The notes under the pieces: generated by a model
Database searches by the model: none
What the model saw: only the letters and a program-made list of their open reading frames with translations
Told to the model about the DNA's origin: nothing
Program-made: the position numbers and the translations under genes
From: Nitrosomonadales bacterium
GTDB lineage: Bacteria; Pseudomonadota; Gammaproteobacteria; Burkholderiales; Gallionellaceae
NCBI GenBank assembly: GCA_016199835.1
Contig: JACQFX010000039.1
Coordinates: forward strand, 1-64,000
Reading direction: 5' to 3'
DNA: 64,000 nt
Part shown: piece after piece, positions 17,029 to 28,670 of the stretch
Layout: each line of letters opens with the position of its first letter
Numbering within the stretch: position 1 is the first letter of the stretch

Positions 17029-18209
17029 CGTGCTCCCCGTCGAACCGTAACCGCGACAACACGGTCTTCAAAACTGAATTCCGCAGGAGGATTGCCGCTC
17101 TCCTTCAACAATTTTTGCGCATGCTGAATACCAAAGCCGAACCTGTTGACGTAACCCATCGCCTTCAATGCTTCGGCCATTACCGGATTGCGATAACTGT
17201 TCCGGCTCATGATGGTTTCCGGCGTTACCTCGCCATACAAACCGCCGGGGCTCTGTATTTCGATACGATCCGCAAACCAATAAAAACGGATGGGCGTATT
17301 GGATTGATAATCGCGGTGAATTACTGCGTTATGCAACAACTCACGCACCGACCATTCTGGATAGTCGGGCAATAATTGATCCTGAAACCCTTTGCCGGGC
17401 TTCATCCCCACTTGGTTGCATGCTCGGAATTTATCGCGCAGGCCATCCAGAACAGTGCGCATATCTCCGGAAATTTCTGCTTGATCTACTGGCATGTCGG
17501 TCATCGCCGTACCGGGAAAGCGCAGAAATTGCACATACGCTCCCGGCAGAAAAAAGCGCGGGTTATTGCCGAACAACAGAATACCTGTGGTGGTAGGACA
17601 ATTCTTGGGTAAGTCGAACAGCCGTAAGGAAGCCAATTGTTCTTCGATTGTGCGGTGATTCGCTTCTATCACTTCTGGCGCGATCACTTGAGCGCGGTAT
17701 TCACCGAACAAGCGGAGAGATAAGTCTGCAAGGTTTGCCTCCGGGAAAGGCAGCACATCAAACGTATGCGCCCTGGCAATACGCTTCTCGGTTAACACCC
17801 GCTCATCTTGCTTGTGCGCAGTGCCTTTACGTGGTCCGATACGCACCCAAGTTGTACCTTTGTAACGAACCGGCGGCATATCCGATGGCTGCACTTCCAC
17901 AACGGCAACATCGCCGCCTTGCAATTTGAATCTCGCTACAGTCATCACTGGCTGTGGCAGCACGTTACCATCAGAGCGGATAGCCCCAAGATTTTGCAAT
18001 AGCTGATCCGTCACCTGCAATCCTGACAAGCTTCCATCATTCCTGACACCAATCAACAAATAGCCGGGTTGACGATGATTGGGCAAATCATTGGCAAATG
18101 CACAAATCGCCTGGCAGAACTTGTCCGTATTATTCACGGATTCGGTACGCTCGACGCGATCCGATTCCAGATCGGACAACAACTCAGTCAATTGTGCTTC
18201 GGTCAGCAT
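17025..18209 (-). CDS. AlbA_2 / Schlafen-type ATP-binding protein
   Basis: This 394-residue protein has an N-terminal AlbA_2 (Schlafen-like) domain at about residues 12-135, recognised from DRVERTESVNNTDKFCQAIC, GYLLIGVRNDGSLSG and PVRYKGTTWVRIGPRKGTA. A HATPase_c_4-type region follows with VRELLHNAVIHRDYQ (Glu and Asn of a GHKL-like ATP site), and the C-terminus looks like a winged helix. Such proteins are often annotated as transcriptional regulators or RNA-binding ATPases, and relatives occur in phage-defence loci. The gene starts six bases after the gyrA stop and overlaps the ParA-like gene by ATGA. The pair therefore appears to have been inserted cleanly into the gyrA-serC operon without breaking it. 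Confidence 0.85.
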   Translation of the reverse strand: MLTEAQLTELLSDLESDRVERTESVNNTDKFCQAICAFANDLPNHRQPGYLLIGVRNDGSLSGLQVTDQLLQNLGAIRSDGNVLPQPVMTVARFKLQGGDVAVVEVQPSDMPPVRYKGTTWVRIGPRKGTAHKQDERVLTEKRIARAHTFDVLPFPEANLADLSLRLFGEYRAQVIAPEVIEANHRTIEEQLASLRLFDLPKNCPTTTGILLFGNNPRFFLPGAYVQFLRFPGTAMTDMPVDQAEISGDMRTVLDGLRDKFRACNQVGMKPGKGFQDQLLPDYPEWSVRELLHNAVIHRDYQSNTPIRFYWFADRIEIQSPGGLYGEVTPETIMSRNSYRNPVMAEALKAMGYVNRFGFGIQHAQKLLKESGNPPAEFSFEDRVVAVTVRRGAR

Positions 18210-18215
18210 CTGGCT

Positions 18216-20774
<2,559 letters not shown>

Positions 20775-20909
20775 GTAATGCAAGGCCCTAAGTAAGCTTA
20801 TAAAACAGCCTGCAATTTTATCACGCCGCCCCCTCCCGCGCCAAAACTAAAATATCCCCCCATCCGGGCGCGCCGCAAGGCGGCCCGGCATTTTCGGGGG
20901 AAGCAGGAA

Positions 20910-20926
20910 TCGCCCGGAACGGGCGA
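20910..20926 (-). terminator. GC hairpin downstream of the lipoprotein gene
   Basis: A perfect seven-base stem (TCGCCCG/CGGGCGA with a GAA loop) lies 15 bases past the stop of the minus-strand lipoprotein gene. The following T-rich tract is poor, so it is at best a weak intrinsic terminator. A second imperfect hairpin at about 20857-20888 lies between it and gyrA. Confidence 0.4.
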
Positions 20927-20940
20927 GGGTTGACGACCGA

Positions 20941-21576
20941 CTATTGGCCCAGCAAACCTTGCGCAACCATATTCTTCATCATGAGGCCAATGTAGGAGGC
21001 GATGAGTCCCCGGTTCGAACCCAGTATCCCGGTTTCGGCAGACGCGGCCCAGATCAGATTTTCATTATTGGCGTCATACAGATTGGTTTCCATCACCGCG
21101 TACTCGTTCTCGGTCACGTAGCCCGGCGTGTACATTGCATCATAGCCATATTCGTAATAGTCGCGCCACTTGCCGTAATGATGCGGAAGATAGTAGGGCG
21201 TTCCCGGCACATAAACCTGCACCGTTTTCTTGCTTGCCAGCCGCGTTATCAATACGGCATCGGCGCCCTGCTCCGCCATCTTCTTCGCGATCAACGCCTC
21301 ATCGTTCTTTTCCCGGTCGGGAAGCGCCATGTAACTTGCGACGGCCTCCACGCCATGCGCATTGAGCTGATGAACAAATTCATCTTCGAATATCCTCCGG
21401 TTCACCGGGCTTTTCGACATGCTGACAATCATGATCTTTACGGGGTGCGACAGATACGCGGGATCTTTCCATACCGAACTGACCTCCATCGTGGCGCAAC
21501 CCGCAATGAGTATCGCAGCAATCATCATGAATCCGGGCTTCAAGCAATCGAATCTGTTCCGTATAGAATATTTCAT
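20941..21576 (-). CDS. Predicted lipoprotein (DUF4136-like)
   Basis: This 211-residue protein is read from the ATG at 21576, which has GGAGAG five bases upstream; a GTG one codon earlier is less likely. The N-terminus is basic, then hydrophobic, and ends in a lipobox (LIAGC), so the mature protein should be lipid-anchored at about residue 27. The body has VSSVWKDPAYLSHPVKIMIV and the Tyr-rich YLPHHYGKWRDYYEYGYDAM, followed by YAVMETNLYDANNENLIWAASAE. These are features of the DUF4136 and related envelope lipoproteins that detect or bind unknown ligands. It is encoded divergently from the TonB-like gene. Confidence 0.75.
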   Translation of the reverse strand: MKYSIRNRFDCLKPGFMMIAAILIAGCATMEVSSVWKDPAYLSHPVKIMIVSMSKSPVNRRIFEDEFVHQLNAHGVEAVASYMALPDREKNDEALIAKKMAEQGADAVLITRLASKKTVQVYVPGTPYYLPHHYGKWRDYYEYGYDAMYTPGYVTENEYAVMETNLYDANNENLIWAASAETGILGSNRGLIASYIGLMMKNMVAQGLLGQ

Positions 21577-21715
21577 CACCGCTCTCCTTCATCAACATGC
21601 AAACAGAATCAACTCAAGCGGTAAGACACGCGCCCCCCTCCCGCGTTCCCCCGTCCGGCCCTGCCCGATTTCGTGTAAATTGGCGGCTGCGTTTTAATGT
21701 AACACTTCCGAATCC

Positions 21716-23080
21716 GTGCCGCCTCGCAGAAATAAAGATACCACCAAAACAGAACGCATGCTGCTCGCCATCCTGTTCTCACTGGCCCTGCACGCCCTGC
21801 TGCTTTTTATGATCAAATTTGCTCCGGCTTCGAGGCAAGACGCTTCCGACAGCAATGCGTCGTTGCATGTATTACTGGAAGACATGCCTGCCCAGACCAC
21901 GCAAACAGCAGGCATCGCACAAGCTATGCTGACCAGCAAGGGTGCGGCACAGGTCGGCGTACAGAATAGCAATCGTTTCCGCCCCCAGGCTCTGACCGCA
22001 GCGGAAGCCATCCCAGCCGCACAAACCAGAACGACCATCCCCGAAACTTTCATCGGTAAAGACATTATTGCCGTCAACAAACCCGAGCCGGAGAAACAGC
22101 TTGAAAACTCGCCCGAGCTGCTGATGAATCATCCGCCGCCGCAGCCCGAGATCGCGGAAGACAAGAGCAAGCCTTACGCACCCGCCCCCAGCATTGAAAA
22201 TAAAGTGGCCCGGACCGAGCTCCCGCCCGCCACAAAACTGGTCAGCCCGCAGCCGGTTCCCGGCGAGAAGCCGGAGAAGATCGTTTACGCCGAACCTGCG
22301 CAGGAAAAATCCGCCGTTGAAAAGCCGGGCAGCGTGGCCGAGTCCCCCAGGCCAGCCAGGGTGGAAGAACCCAAGCCCGTGAAAATGGAAGAGCGCCCTC
22401 CGGTAAAGATCGAGGAAGTCAAACCTGTTTCACCTCCCATCGTTCCAGGCAAATCTGCCCCGATAGAGCCGCCTCCCAGGATCGAGCGAGCGCCGGCAAA
22501 ACCGGAAGAAGTGAAAGCGCCTGAAACCGTGGAAACACACAAGGCAGAAACTGCATCCATAAAAAGCACGGCAACGGCAGAGCCAGCGCCACATCCACCG
22601 CAAGGCGTGGCCTCCAGCGTATTCCGCAACAAGCAGCCCGGCTATGACACTCCGGGGCCGGCCGGGCTGAACATTTCGGCGATCAGGCATGTCCCGGTAA
22701 ACAACGAGCGCAAGATCAATTTTGGCGATCGCAAAAAAGTCATCGGCATCCGCGAGCAGGATTTCCGCTACGCCATGTACGCGGAAAGCGTGCATCAGAA
22801 ACTCGAACGCGTCGGCAGATACAACTACCCGGCAGAAGCGGCCAGGAAAAATCTGACCGGAGCGCTCGCAGTGCTGATCTCCATCCGCGCCGATGGCAGC
22901 CTGGAAGATTTCAGCATCGTCCAGTCCTCGGGTTACGCAGTGCTGGACGGCGGCGCCGAACACATCGTGCGCATGTCCGCGCCCTTCTCTCCCTTGCCAG
23001 ATAATATCCGGCAGGACACCGACATCCTGAGCATCCGCATCAACTGGTCGTTCTCCAATGCCGGCCAGTCGCTGGAATAA
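21716..23080 (+). CDS. TonB-family energy-transducer-like protein
   Basis: This 454-residue protein is read from the GTG at 21716; an ATG at 21758 would leave the membrane segment at the very N-terminus. A basic start (PPRRNKD) precedes one transmembrane helix with an internal His (LAILFSLALHALLLF), typical of TonB. Residues about 90-290 form a Pro/Glu/Lys-rich spacer that spans the periplasm (repeats such as PKPVKMEERPPVKIEE). Residues about 365-450 form the TonB C-terminal domain (RYNYPAEAARKNLTGALAVLISIRADGSLEDFSIVQSSG). TonB passes proton-motive energy to outer-membrane receptors. No exbB or exbD is adjacent. Confidence 0.85.
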   Translation: MPPRRNKDTTKTERMLLAILFSLALHALLLFMIKFAPASRQDASDSNASLHVLLEDMPAQTTQTAGIAQAMLTSKGAAQVGVQNSNRFRPQALTAAEAIPAAQTRTTIPETFIGKDIIAVNKPEPEKQLENSPELLMNHPPPQPEIAEDKSKPYAPAPSIENKVARTELPPATKLVSPQPVPGEKPEKIVYAEPAQEKSAVEKPGSVAESPRPARVEEPKPVKMEERPPVKIEEVKPVSPPIVPGKSAPIEPPPRIERAPAKPEEVKAPETVETHKAETASIKSTATAEPAPHPPQGVASSVFRNKQPGYDTPGPAGLNISAIRHVPVNNERKINFGDRKKVIGIREQDFRYAMYAESVHQKLERVGRYNYPAEAARKNLTGALAVLISIRADGSLEDFSIVQSSGYAVLDGGAEHIVRMSAPFSPLPDNIRQDTDILSIRINWSFSNAGQSLE

Positions 23081-23209
23081 GCTGCCCGGCCTTTCCATTC
23101 CGATGGATTGGTGTACGCCCCGGCTTCGGGTTAGAATTCGCACCTTCGCGCCGAAAGCGCGGTTTGGAAACTGCCCTGAGGGGAATATGTCAACTAAAGG
23201 AGAATTTTA

Positions 23210-23776
23210 ATGGGGCATCACGCACATCTTGCACTTCATCTGAGAACGCCCGACAAGAACGCCGCCGTGCTGGCTCCGAAAAATGAAGCATGGCAAGTCA
23301 AACTTACCGACCCCGCCATTTCCATCATGACGGACTTCCGTGAGCGCGCATTTTTTACGCTTGACGGTGCAGAGCTCATAGACAAAGCGCTGGACAAGAT
23401 GAAGCATGCCGGACTGCGTGCCGCCTTCGTCATGGACAAGAGCACGGGAAAGCTGCTGGGCATGATCACAGCCTACGACATTCAGGGCGAGAAACCTCTG
23501 CGCTTCATGCAGAATTCTGGCTTCGCAAACCACAGCGAGATCCAGGTCGCCGACATCATGGAAACCGCACAGGACATGGCCATCCTCGATCTGCATGAGG
23601 TAGAGAAGGCCAGCATCCGGGCCCTGCTCGACATCCTGCAAAAATGCGGCCGCACCCACGTGCCCGTGGTGGAAACCGGAGAAAACAAGGAGACCCGTTT
23701 GCGCGGCCTCTATTCCACCGCCAAGGTATTGCGCCTGACCGAAGAAAGCCGCAAGGCAGTCCAGGTCAAGGCATAA
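23210..23776 (+). CDS. CBS-domain protein
   Basis: This 188-residue soluble protein has a Shine-Dalgarno AAGGAG nine bases before its ATG. It contains a pair of CBS motifs: the first at about 35-95 (IMTDFRERAFFTLDG... GLRAAFVMDKSTGKLLGMITAYDI) and the second at about 105-175 (VADIMETAQDMAILDLHEVE ... RTHVPVVETGENKETRLRGLYS). CBS pairs bind adenosine nucleotides and act as regulators. No catalytic domain is attached. The N-terminus is His-rich (GHHAHLALH), which is unusual but short. The binding ligand and target are unknown. Confidence 0.88.
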   Translation: MGHHAHLALHLRTPDKNAAVLAPKNEAWQVKLTDPAISIMTDFRERAFFTLDGAELIDKALDKMKHAGLRAAFVMDKSTGKLLGMITAYDIQGEKPLRFMQNSGFANHSEIQVADIMETAQDMAILDLHEVEKASIRALLDILQKCGRTHVPVVETGENKETRLRGLYSTAKVLRLTEESRKAVQVKA

Positions 23777-23814
23777 CACGATCGGGTGGGCGCCTCATGC
23801 CCACCCGTTGTTGT

Positions 23815-24027
23815 TCACTCCCGGAATACGAACAACGACACAGTCAGCATCACGCCGACCAGATACATCGGCCAGCCCTGCCCGACAAAATACGGATACA
23901 CCATCAACGCCACGCCGATAGCCATCGGTGTCCAGTTCATGGCTCTCTTGCCATAGACAAAAGCCGCGAAACCTATGGTGCCGAACACGATAGACGCGAT
24001 CAAACTGGATAAATCCGGCAACTCCAT
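23815..24027 (-). CDS. Small two-helix membrane protein
   Basis: This 70-residue protein is read from the ATG at 24027, with a GGAG Shine-Dalgarno eight bases upstream. It has two hydrophobic segments, SLIASIVFGTIGFAAFVYG and GWPMYLVGVMLTVSLFVF, with a Trp/Pro-rich loop between them (MNWTPMAIGVALMVYPYF, itself hydrophobic). It should sit in the inner membrane. Similar small proteins are widespread in proteobacteria without an assigned role. It is encoded just downstream of a YaiI-type gene on the same strand. Confidence 0.75.
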   Translation of the reverse strand: MELPDLSSLIASIVFGTIGFAAFVYGKRAMNWTPMAIGVALMVYPYFVGQGWPMYLVGVMLTVSLFVFRE

Positions 24028-24061
24028 CACACCACTCCGTCACATGCGTTGACGCAAAGCA

Positions 24062-24511
24062 TTAACTGCCACGCTTCGCCAGGAACTTGTCCAGTTGCTT
24101 CGCAAACGCCTGCCGGTCGCCCTGGCCAAATGCAGCCGGGCCGCCTGTCTCCACGCCGCTGCCGCGCAACCCTTCCATGAAGTTACGCATGGTCAGCCGC
24201 TCCTGGATATTGTCCCTGGTATAAAACTCACCGCGCGGATTCAGCGCATGGCCGCCGCGCGCGATCACGTCGGCGGCCAACGGAATGTCGGCGGTGATGA
24301 CCAGATCTCCCGGCTCCATCTGTTGCGTGATCCTGCTGTCTGCCACGTCAAAACCTGCAGGCACCTGCATGGCTCGGATATATTTTGATGGCGGACAATA
24401 CAGCAGCTTGTTAGCCACCAGCGTGAGCTGTATCTGCAACCTGTCCGCCGCACGGAACAGAATCTCCTTGATCACTTTTGGACACGCATCGGCGTCCACC
24501 AGAATCTGCAT
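24062..24511 (-). CDS. yaiI: YaiI/YqxD family protein (UPF0178, PIN-like)
   Basis: This 149-residue protein matches the YaiI/YqxD (UPF0178) family throughout. It starts [18 protein letters not shown], has [19 protein letters not shown] in the middle and [10 protein letters not shown] followed by [16 protein letters not shown]. The acidic residues in VDAD and TADIPLA match a PIN-like nuclease fold, but activity has not been shown for most members. AAGGAAA precedes the ATG. The family is recognised confidently; its physiological function is unknown. Confidence 0.93.
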   Translation of the reverse strand: MQILVDADACPKVIKEILFRAADRLQIQLTLVANKLLYCPPSKYIRAMQVPAGFDVADSRITQQMEPGDLVITADIPLAADVIARGGHALNPRGEFYTRDNIQERLTMRNFMEGLRGSGVETGGPAAFGQGDRQAFAKQLDKFLAKRGS

Positions 24512-24710
24512 TGCGTTTCCTTGAGGAATATCAGCGCCCCGGATGATAGGTCAATTTTCTGGCGGACGAACGCATTTTTACGGAATGTTAAAACATGTAC
24601 ATTGCCGCCATCTTGCGCAAGAAAAATCGGATTAACAAACTTCCTTGAGTGGTGCTACCATGCCGAAAAAATAAATACCATAATTATTAAAATTAACACT
24701 GGGGGATTAG

Positions 24711-25001
24711 ATGCAAATTCAGGAACGGCGTAGCGCCAAGCGCTACCCATCAGTTTCAAAAGGCTACGTGATACTCAATGGCGTGGACCTCGACCTTAAC
24801 ATCCGCAACATATCCACAGCAGGCATCTTGATCGCACTCTCCTCTCCATGCGTCTTCCAGAATGGGGCGAAGTTGTGCATACATCTCGATATCGGCCATG
24901 TAGGAACAGCGGTCGTTTGCCGCAGCGAAACCCTAGACAACCAGAATCTGGTCGCGCTTAAATTTGAAGTCGCCCTACCGGTGTCAATCACGCTCCAGTA
25001 A
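24711..25001 (+). CDS. PilZ-domain protein
   Basis: This 96-residue protein is essentially a single PilZ domain. The N-terminal ERRSAKRYP supplies the RxxxR motif and NISTAGILI supplies the D/N-x-S-x-x-G motif, the two elements that bind cyclic di-GMP. The second begins with Asn rather than the common Asp, which is tolerated in other PilZ proteins. An AT-rich leader of about 200 bases precedes it, and a GGGGGA stretch lies just upstream of the ATG. A GGDEF protein is encoded about 2 kb downstream. Targets such as motility or exopolysaccharide machinery are not indicated. Confidence 0.88.
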   Translation: MQIQERRSAKRYPSVSKGYVILNGVDLDLNIRNISTAGILIALSSPCVFQNGAKLCIHLDIGHVGTAVVCRSETLDNQNLVALKFEVALPVSITLQ

Positions 25002-25199
25002 GACGGAGGCGCAGGGGGGCAGCAACTGCCCGCCCTGCCGGAGTCGTTTCAACCTGCTTTCAAGGCTAAAGCAAAGGGAGACTATCCAGCGCAAACATGT
25101 CCGGAAACTGGAATACCACACCCATCCGCCACCATCGCGTAAAATTGCAACTGCACCACGACTGCCACCTTACCGAAAATCCACAGCCGCTGAACCGCC

Positions 25200-27155
25200 T
25201 TGCTCACCCCTGAACAGCTAAGTTCCCTCTTCGCTCCCGATGGCGCACTCGCGGCGCATATCGAAAGTTTTCGCGCGCGCCCGCAACAGGTGGAGATGGC
25301 GCAGGCGATAGCCGATGCGATCAACGCCAATGGCCAGCTCATCGCGGAGGCCGGAACCGGAACCGGCAAGACCTTCGCCTATCTGGTGCCCGCGCTGCTC
25401 GCAGGCGGCAAGGTGATCGTTTCCACCGGCACCAAGAATCTGCAAGACCAGTTGTTCCAGAAGGATTTACCCACGGTGCGCGATGCGCTGAAAGTCCCGG
25501 TAACCGTGGCACTGCTCAAAGGGCGCGCGAACTATGTGTGCCACCATCATCTGGAACTCGCCCAGTCCGACGGGCGCTTCGCCACGCGCGAAGACTTAAA
25601 GCATCTGGCGAAGATCGCCAAGTATGCGCAGGTTACACAATCCGGTGACAAAAGCGGGCTGGCCGATGTGCCGGAGAATTCGCCGGTGTGGATGCAGGTG
25701 ACTTCCACGCGCGACAACTGCCTGGGGCAGGAATGCCCGCAGCACAAGGAGTGCTTCGTGCTCAAGGCGCGCAAGGAGGCGATGGAGGCCGACGTGGTGG
25801 TGGTAAACCATCATCTGTTCTTCGCCGACGTGATGCTGCGCGACGAAGGCGTGGCGGAATTATTGCCCGCCTGCAACACGGTAATCTTCGACGAGGCGCA
25901 TCAGTTGCCGGAGACCGCCAGCCTGTTCTTCGGCGAAAGCATCTCGACTTCGCAACTGCTGGACCTCGCGCGCGATGCGCGGCTGGAAGCGGCAACCTCG
26001 GCCAAGGATTTCTCGGCACTCCCCACTGCCACCGATGCGCTGGACAAGGCCGCGCGCGACTTGCGCCTGGTGTTCAAGCAGGGCGAAGGGCGCATGCCCG
26101 CAAATGCCGCAGATGAGCTCGCGGGATTCGCCGGCGCATTGCGCACCGCCTGCGAAAAACTCGCGCACCTCAACGGCCTGCTGGAAAGCCAGGCGCAGCG
26201 CAGCGAAGGGCTGGAGAAATGCTGGCAGCGCGGGGGGGAACTGCTGCTTAAAATAAAACAATGGGGCGACAAGGAGCAGGACGGTTTCGTGCGCTGGCTG
26301 GAAATATTCCACTACTCCGTGCAGCTCAATACCACGCCGCTGTCCATCGCAGAGATATTCGCCAAACAGATCGGCAGCCACCCGCGCGCCTGGATCTTCA
26401 CTTCCGCCACGCTGGCGGTGAAGCAGAATTTTTCACACTACCAGGGCGAGATGGGCTTGCTCGAAGCTCGCACCGCGTGCTGGGACAGCCCGTTCAATTA
26501 TCCCGAACAGGCGCTGCTGTATGTACCCAAGGACCTGCCTGAGCCGAACAGTTCTGCCTACACCGAGGCCGTGGTGCAGGCCGCGCTGCCGCTGATCGAA
26601 GCCAGCAAAGGTCGCGCATTTTTGCTGTTCACCAGCCTGCGCGCCATGCAGCGCGCGCATGAAATCCTCAGCGCCGAGTTCGACCGCAAGGGACTCTCCT
26701 ACCCGCTGATGCTGCAAGGCGAAGGCTCGCGCAACGAATTATTGGGCCGCTTCCGCCAACACGGCAACGCAGTGCTGCTGGGCAGCCAGTCGTTCTGGGA
26801 AGGTGTGGATGTGCGCGGCGAGGCGCTGTCGCTGGTCATCATAGACAAACTGCCGTTCGCCCATCCGGATGACCCGGTGCTGGCGGCACGCATCGCGCAA
26901 CTCAACAAACAGGGGCGCAACGCTTTCATGGAATACCAGTTGCCGCGCACGGTGATCAATCTCAAGCAGGGGGCGGGACGCTTGATCCGCGACGAGAGCG
27001 ATCGCGGCGTGCTGATGATCTGCGATCCGCGTTTAATCTCGAAACATTATGGCAAGCGCATCTGGCAAAGCTTGCCGCCGTTCAAGCGCACGCGGGAATT
27101 GGACGAGGCAGTGAAATTTTTCACTGCCGGCACAAGTCATCATTCGGGCGAGTGA
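25200..27155 (+). CDS. DinG/YoaA-family ATP-dependent DNA helicase
   Basis: This 651-residue XPD-type superfamily 2 helicase has Walker A EAGTGTGKT at about residues 50-58, the DEAH box in VIFDEAHQLPE, and motifs V-VI in FWEGVDVRGEALSLVII and QGAGRLIRDESDRG. Four cysteines in NYVC and NCLGQECPQHKEC form the Fe-S cluster site of DinG, YoaA and XPD. These proteins unwind 5' to 3' DNA and are linked to replication repair. The start is a TTG at 25200; a TGA occurs in frame only two codons upstream and the next ATG is 34 codons inside, so TTG is forced. Length and motifs are complete. Confidence 0.93.
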   Translation: MLTPEQLSSLFAPDGALAAHIESFRARPQQVEMAQAIADAINANGQLIAEAGTGTGKTFAYLVPALLAGGKVIVSTGTKNLQDQLFQKDLPTVRDALKVPVTVALLKGRANYVCHHHLELAQSDGRFATREDLKHLAKIAKYAQVTQSGDKSGLADVPENSPVWMQVTSTRDNCLGQECPQHKECFVLKARKEAMEADVVVVNHHLFFADVMLRDEGVAELLPACNTVIFDEAHQLPETASLFFGESISTSQLLDLARDARLEAATSAKDFSALPTATDALDKAARDLRLVFKQGEGRMPANAADELAGFAGALRTACEKLAHLNGLLESQAQRSEGLEKCWQRGGELLLKIKQWGDKEQDGFVRWLEIFHYSVQLNTTPLSIAEIFAKQIGSHPRAWIFTSATLAVKQNFSHYQGEMGLLEARTACWDSPFNYPEQALLYVPKDLPEPNSSAYTEAVVQAALPLIEASKGRAFLLFTSLRAMQRAHEILSAEFDRKGLSYPLMLQGEGSRNELLGRFRQHGNAVLLGSQSFWEGVDVRGEALSLVIIDKLPFAHPDDPVLAARIAQLNKQGRNAFMEYQLPRTVINLKQGAGRLIRDESDRGVLMICDPRLISKHYGKRIWQSLPPFKRTRELDEAVKFFTAGTSHHSGE

Positions 27156-27180
27156 TTTTGTGGGCAATGCAATTGTCACT

Positions 27181-28647
27181 TCAAGCAGCCGCTTCACAAC
27201 GGCAATATCTGGATTTCCCCGCGCGCTTGGCTTCGTACATGGCTTGATCGGCCTGTTTCATCAAGACATCCGGATTGCTGCCATCCTGCGGAAAAATGGC
27301 CACGCCTATGCTGGCGCTGACGCTGGCGCTACCGCCCTGAATGGAAATGGGCTGTGAGATTTCATGCAACAGCCGATCCAGCAAATCCCTGTAATCATCC
27401 GGCTGTTTCAGTTCGCTCAGCAGGAGCACGAATTCATCACCGCCCAGACGCGCCACGGTGTCGTTGCCGCGCACCACGTGCAGCAGGCGTTGCGAAACTT
27501 CGCGCAATACTTCATCGCCGGCGGCATGGCCCAGGCTGTCGTTCACCGGCTTGAAGCCATCGAGATCGAGAAAGCAAACGGCAAGAAAACTCCGGGTGCG
27601 CTCCGCATGAGCCACGGCCAGTTCCAGCCGATCTGCGAGCAGCATGCGGTTGGGCAAGCCGGTTAGCGCGTCATGATTGGCGATGCGCTCCAGTTTGTGG
27701 CGCTGCTGGATCAAATGGGTGACATTGGAAAATACGCCAACATAGTTGCTGACTTCGCCCTGGTCATTCTTGATGGCGGACAAGGTCAGCCACTCGGTAT
27801 AAATCTCGCCGCTCTTCGCGCGGCTGCGAATTTCACCGCTCCAATGGCCTTTATCCGCAATCGCTCCCCATATCTCGGCTGACAACTTATCATCCGCCAA
27901 TCCGGACTTGAGCGTCTTCAGACTCTTGCCCACCACTTCATCTTGCGTGCTCTCGGTGATCTGGTAGAAAGCCGGATTGACATCTATGACGTTGGCGTCG
28001 GCGTCCATGATGCAAATGGCTTCCAGCGTGTTCTCGATCACATTGGCGGCCAGGCGCAATCTGGATTCGGCTTTCTGCCGCACGATGATCTCTTTCATCA
28101 ACTGCATGGTGCGATTGGAAAGGTTGTCGTACATGGCAAGCACGGTCTCGACCAGCACCTTCATCGCACCGGTCATTTCCTGATTGGCTTGCTCCTTGGC
28201 CTGCGCCAGTGGCATGCCGGACTGCACCGCCAGCACCACTCGCGCCATGCGCTTGTCGGTTTCCAGAATATGGAAAGCCAGCCAGTGGGTCAGGAACGAG
28301 AGAATATCCTCGATCACTTCCTGCACCGGCTTGGAGTTTTCTTCGCTCTTTAGCTTAAGCACATCGGACACAAAACTTTCGTGTACGGTTTTGTGTTCCG
28401 TTTCCCAGGCATCTTCCGGAATAAACTGATGCCAGATGCTCTCCTCGGTCTGAAAATGATAGACCGCATATTTCGCCAGCTCATCAAAAATACTGTTCAG
28501 GGTAGGCATATCGGACTGATGCGCCAAATGACTCGCCAGCATGTTCAACAGGTGAACCAGCCTTTGATGCTGTTCATCTATCTGCGGAATGCCGGTCGCA
28601 AAATTCGCGTTCCAGGGAAATACTTCTATCGTATCCATAAGCCCCAT
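27181..28647 (-). CDS. Hemerythrin-PAS-GGDEF diguanylate cyclase
   Basis: This 488-residue protein fuses three modules. Residues about 8-135 are a bacteriohemerythrin with the di-iron ligand pattern (IDEQHQRLV, YHFQTEES, HKTVHESF and HWLAFHILETD), which reversibly binds O2. A PAS domain follows at about 195-320 (ENTLEAICIMDADANVIDVNPA). The C-terminal GGDEF domain has an intact active site (ARLGGDEFVLLL) and an RxxD inhibitory site (RGND) five residues upstream of it. It should therefore make cyclic di-GMP under product feedback, with O2 or redox sensed by the hemerythrin. There is no EAL domain. GAGG sits six bases before the ATG. It is cytoplasmic, as no membrane helix is seen. Confidence 0.92.
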   Translation of the reverse strand: MGLMDTIEVFPWNANFATGIPQIDEQHQRLVHLLNMLASHLAHQSDMPTLNSIFDELAKYAVYHFQTEESIWHQFIPEDAWETEHKTVHESFVSDVLKLKSEENSKPVQEVIEDILSFLTHWLAFHILETDKRMARVVLAVQSGMPLAQAKEQANQEMTGAMKVLVETVLAMYDNLSNRTMQLMKEIIVRQKAESRLRLAANVIENTLEAICIMDADANVIDVNPAFYQITESTQDEVVGKSLKTLKSGLADDKLSAEIWGAIADKGHWSGEIRSRAKSGEIYTEWLTLSAIKNDQGEVSNYVGVFSNVTHLIQQRHKLERIANHDALTGLPNRMLLADRLELAVAHAERTRSFLAVCFLDLDGFKPVNDSLGHAAGDEVLREVSQRLLHVVRGNDTVARLGGDEFVLLLSELKQPDDYRDLLDRLLHEISQPISIQGGSASVSASIGVAIFPQDGSNPDVLMKQADQAMYEAKRAGKSRYCRCEAAA

Positions 28648-28670
28648 GCCATCCTCAAGTTAAAGCAAGC

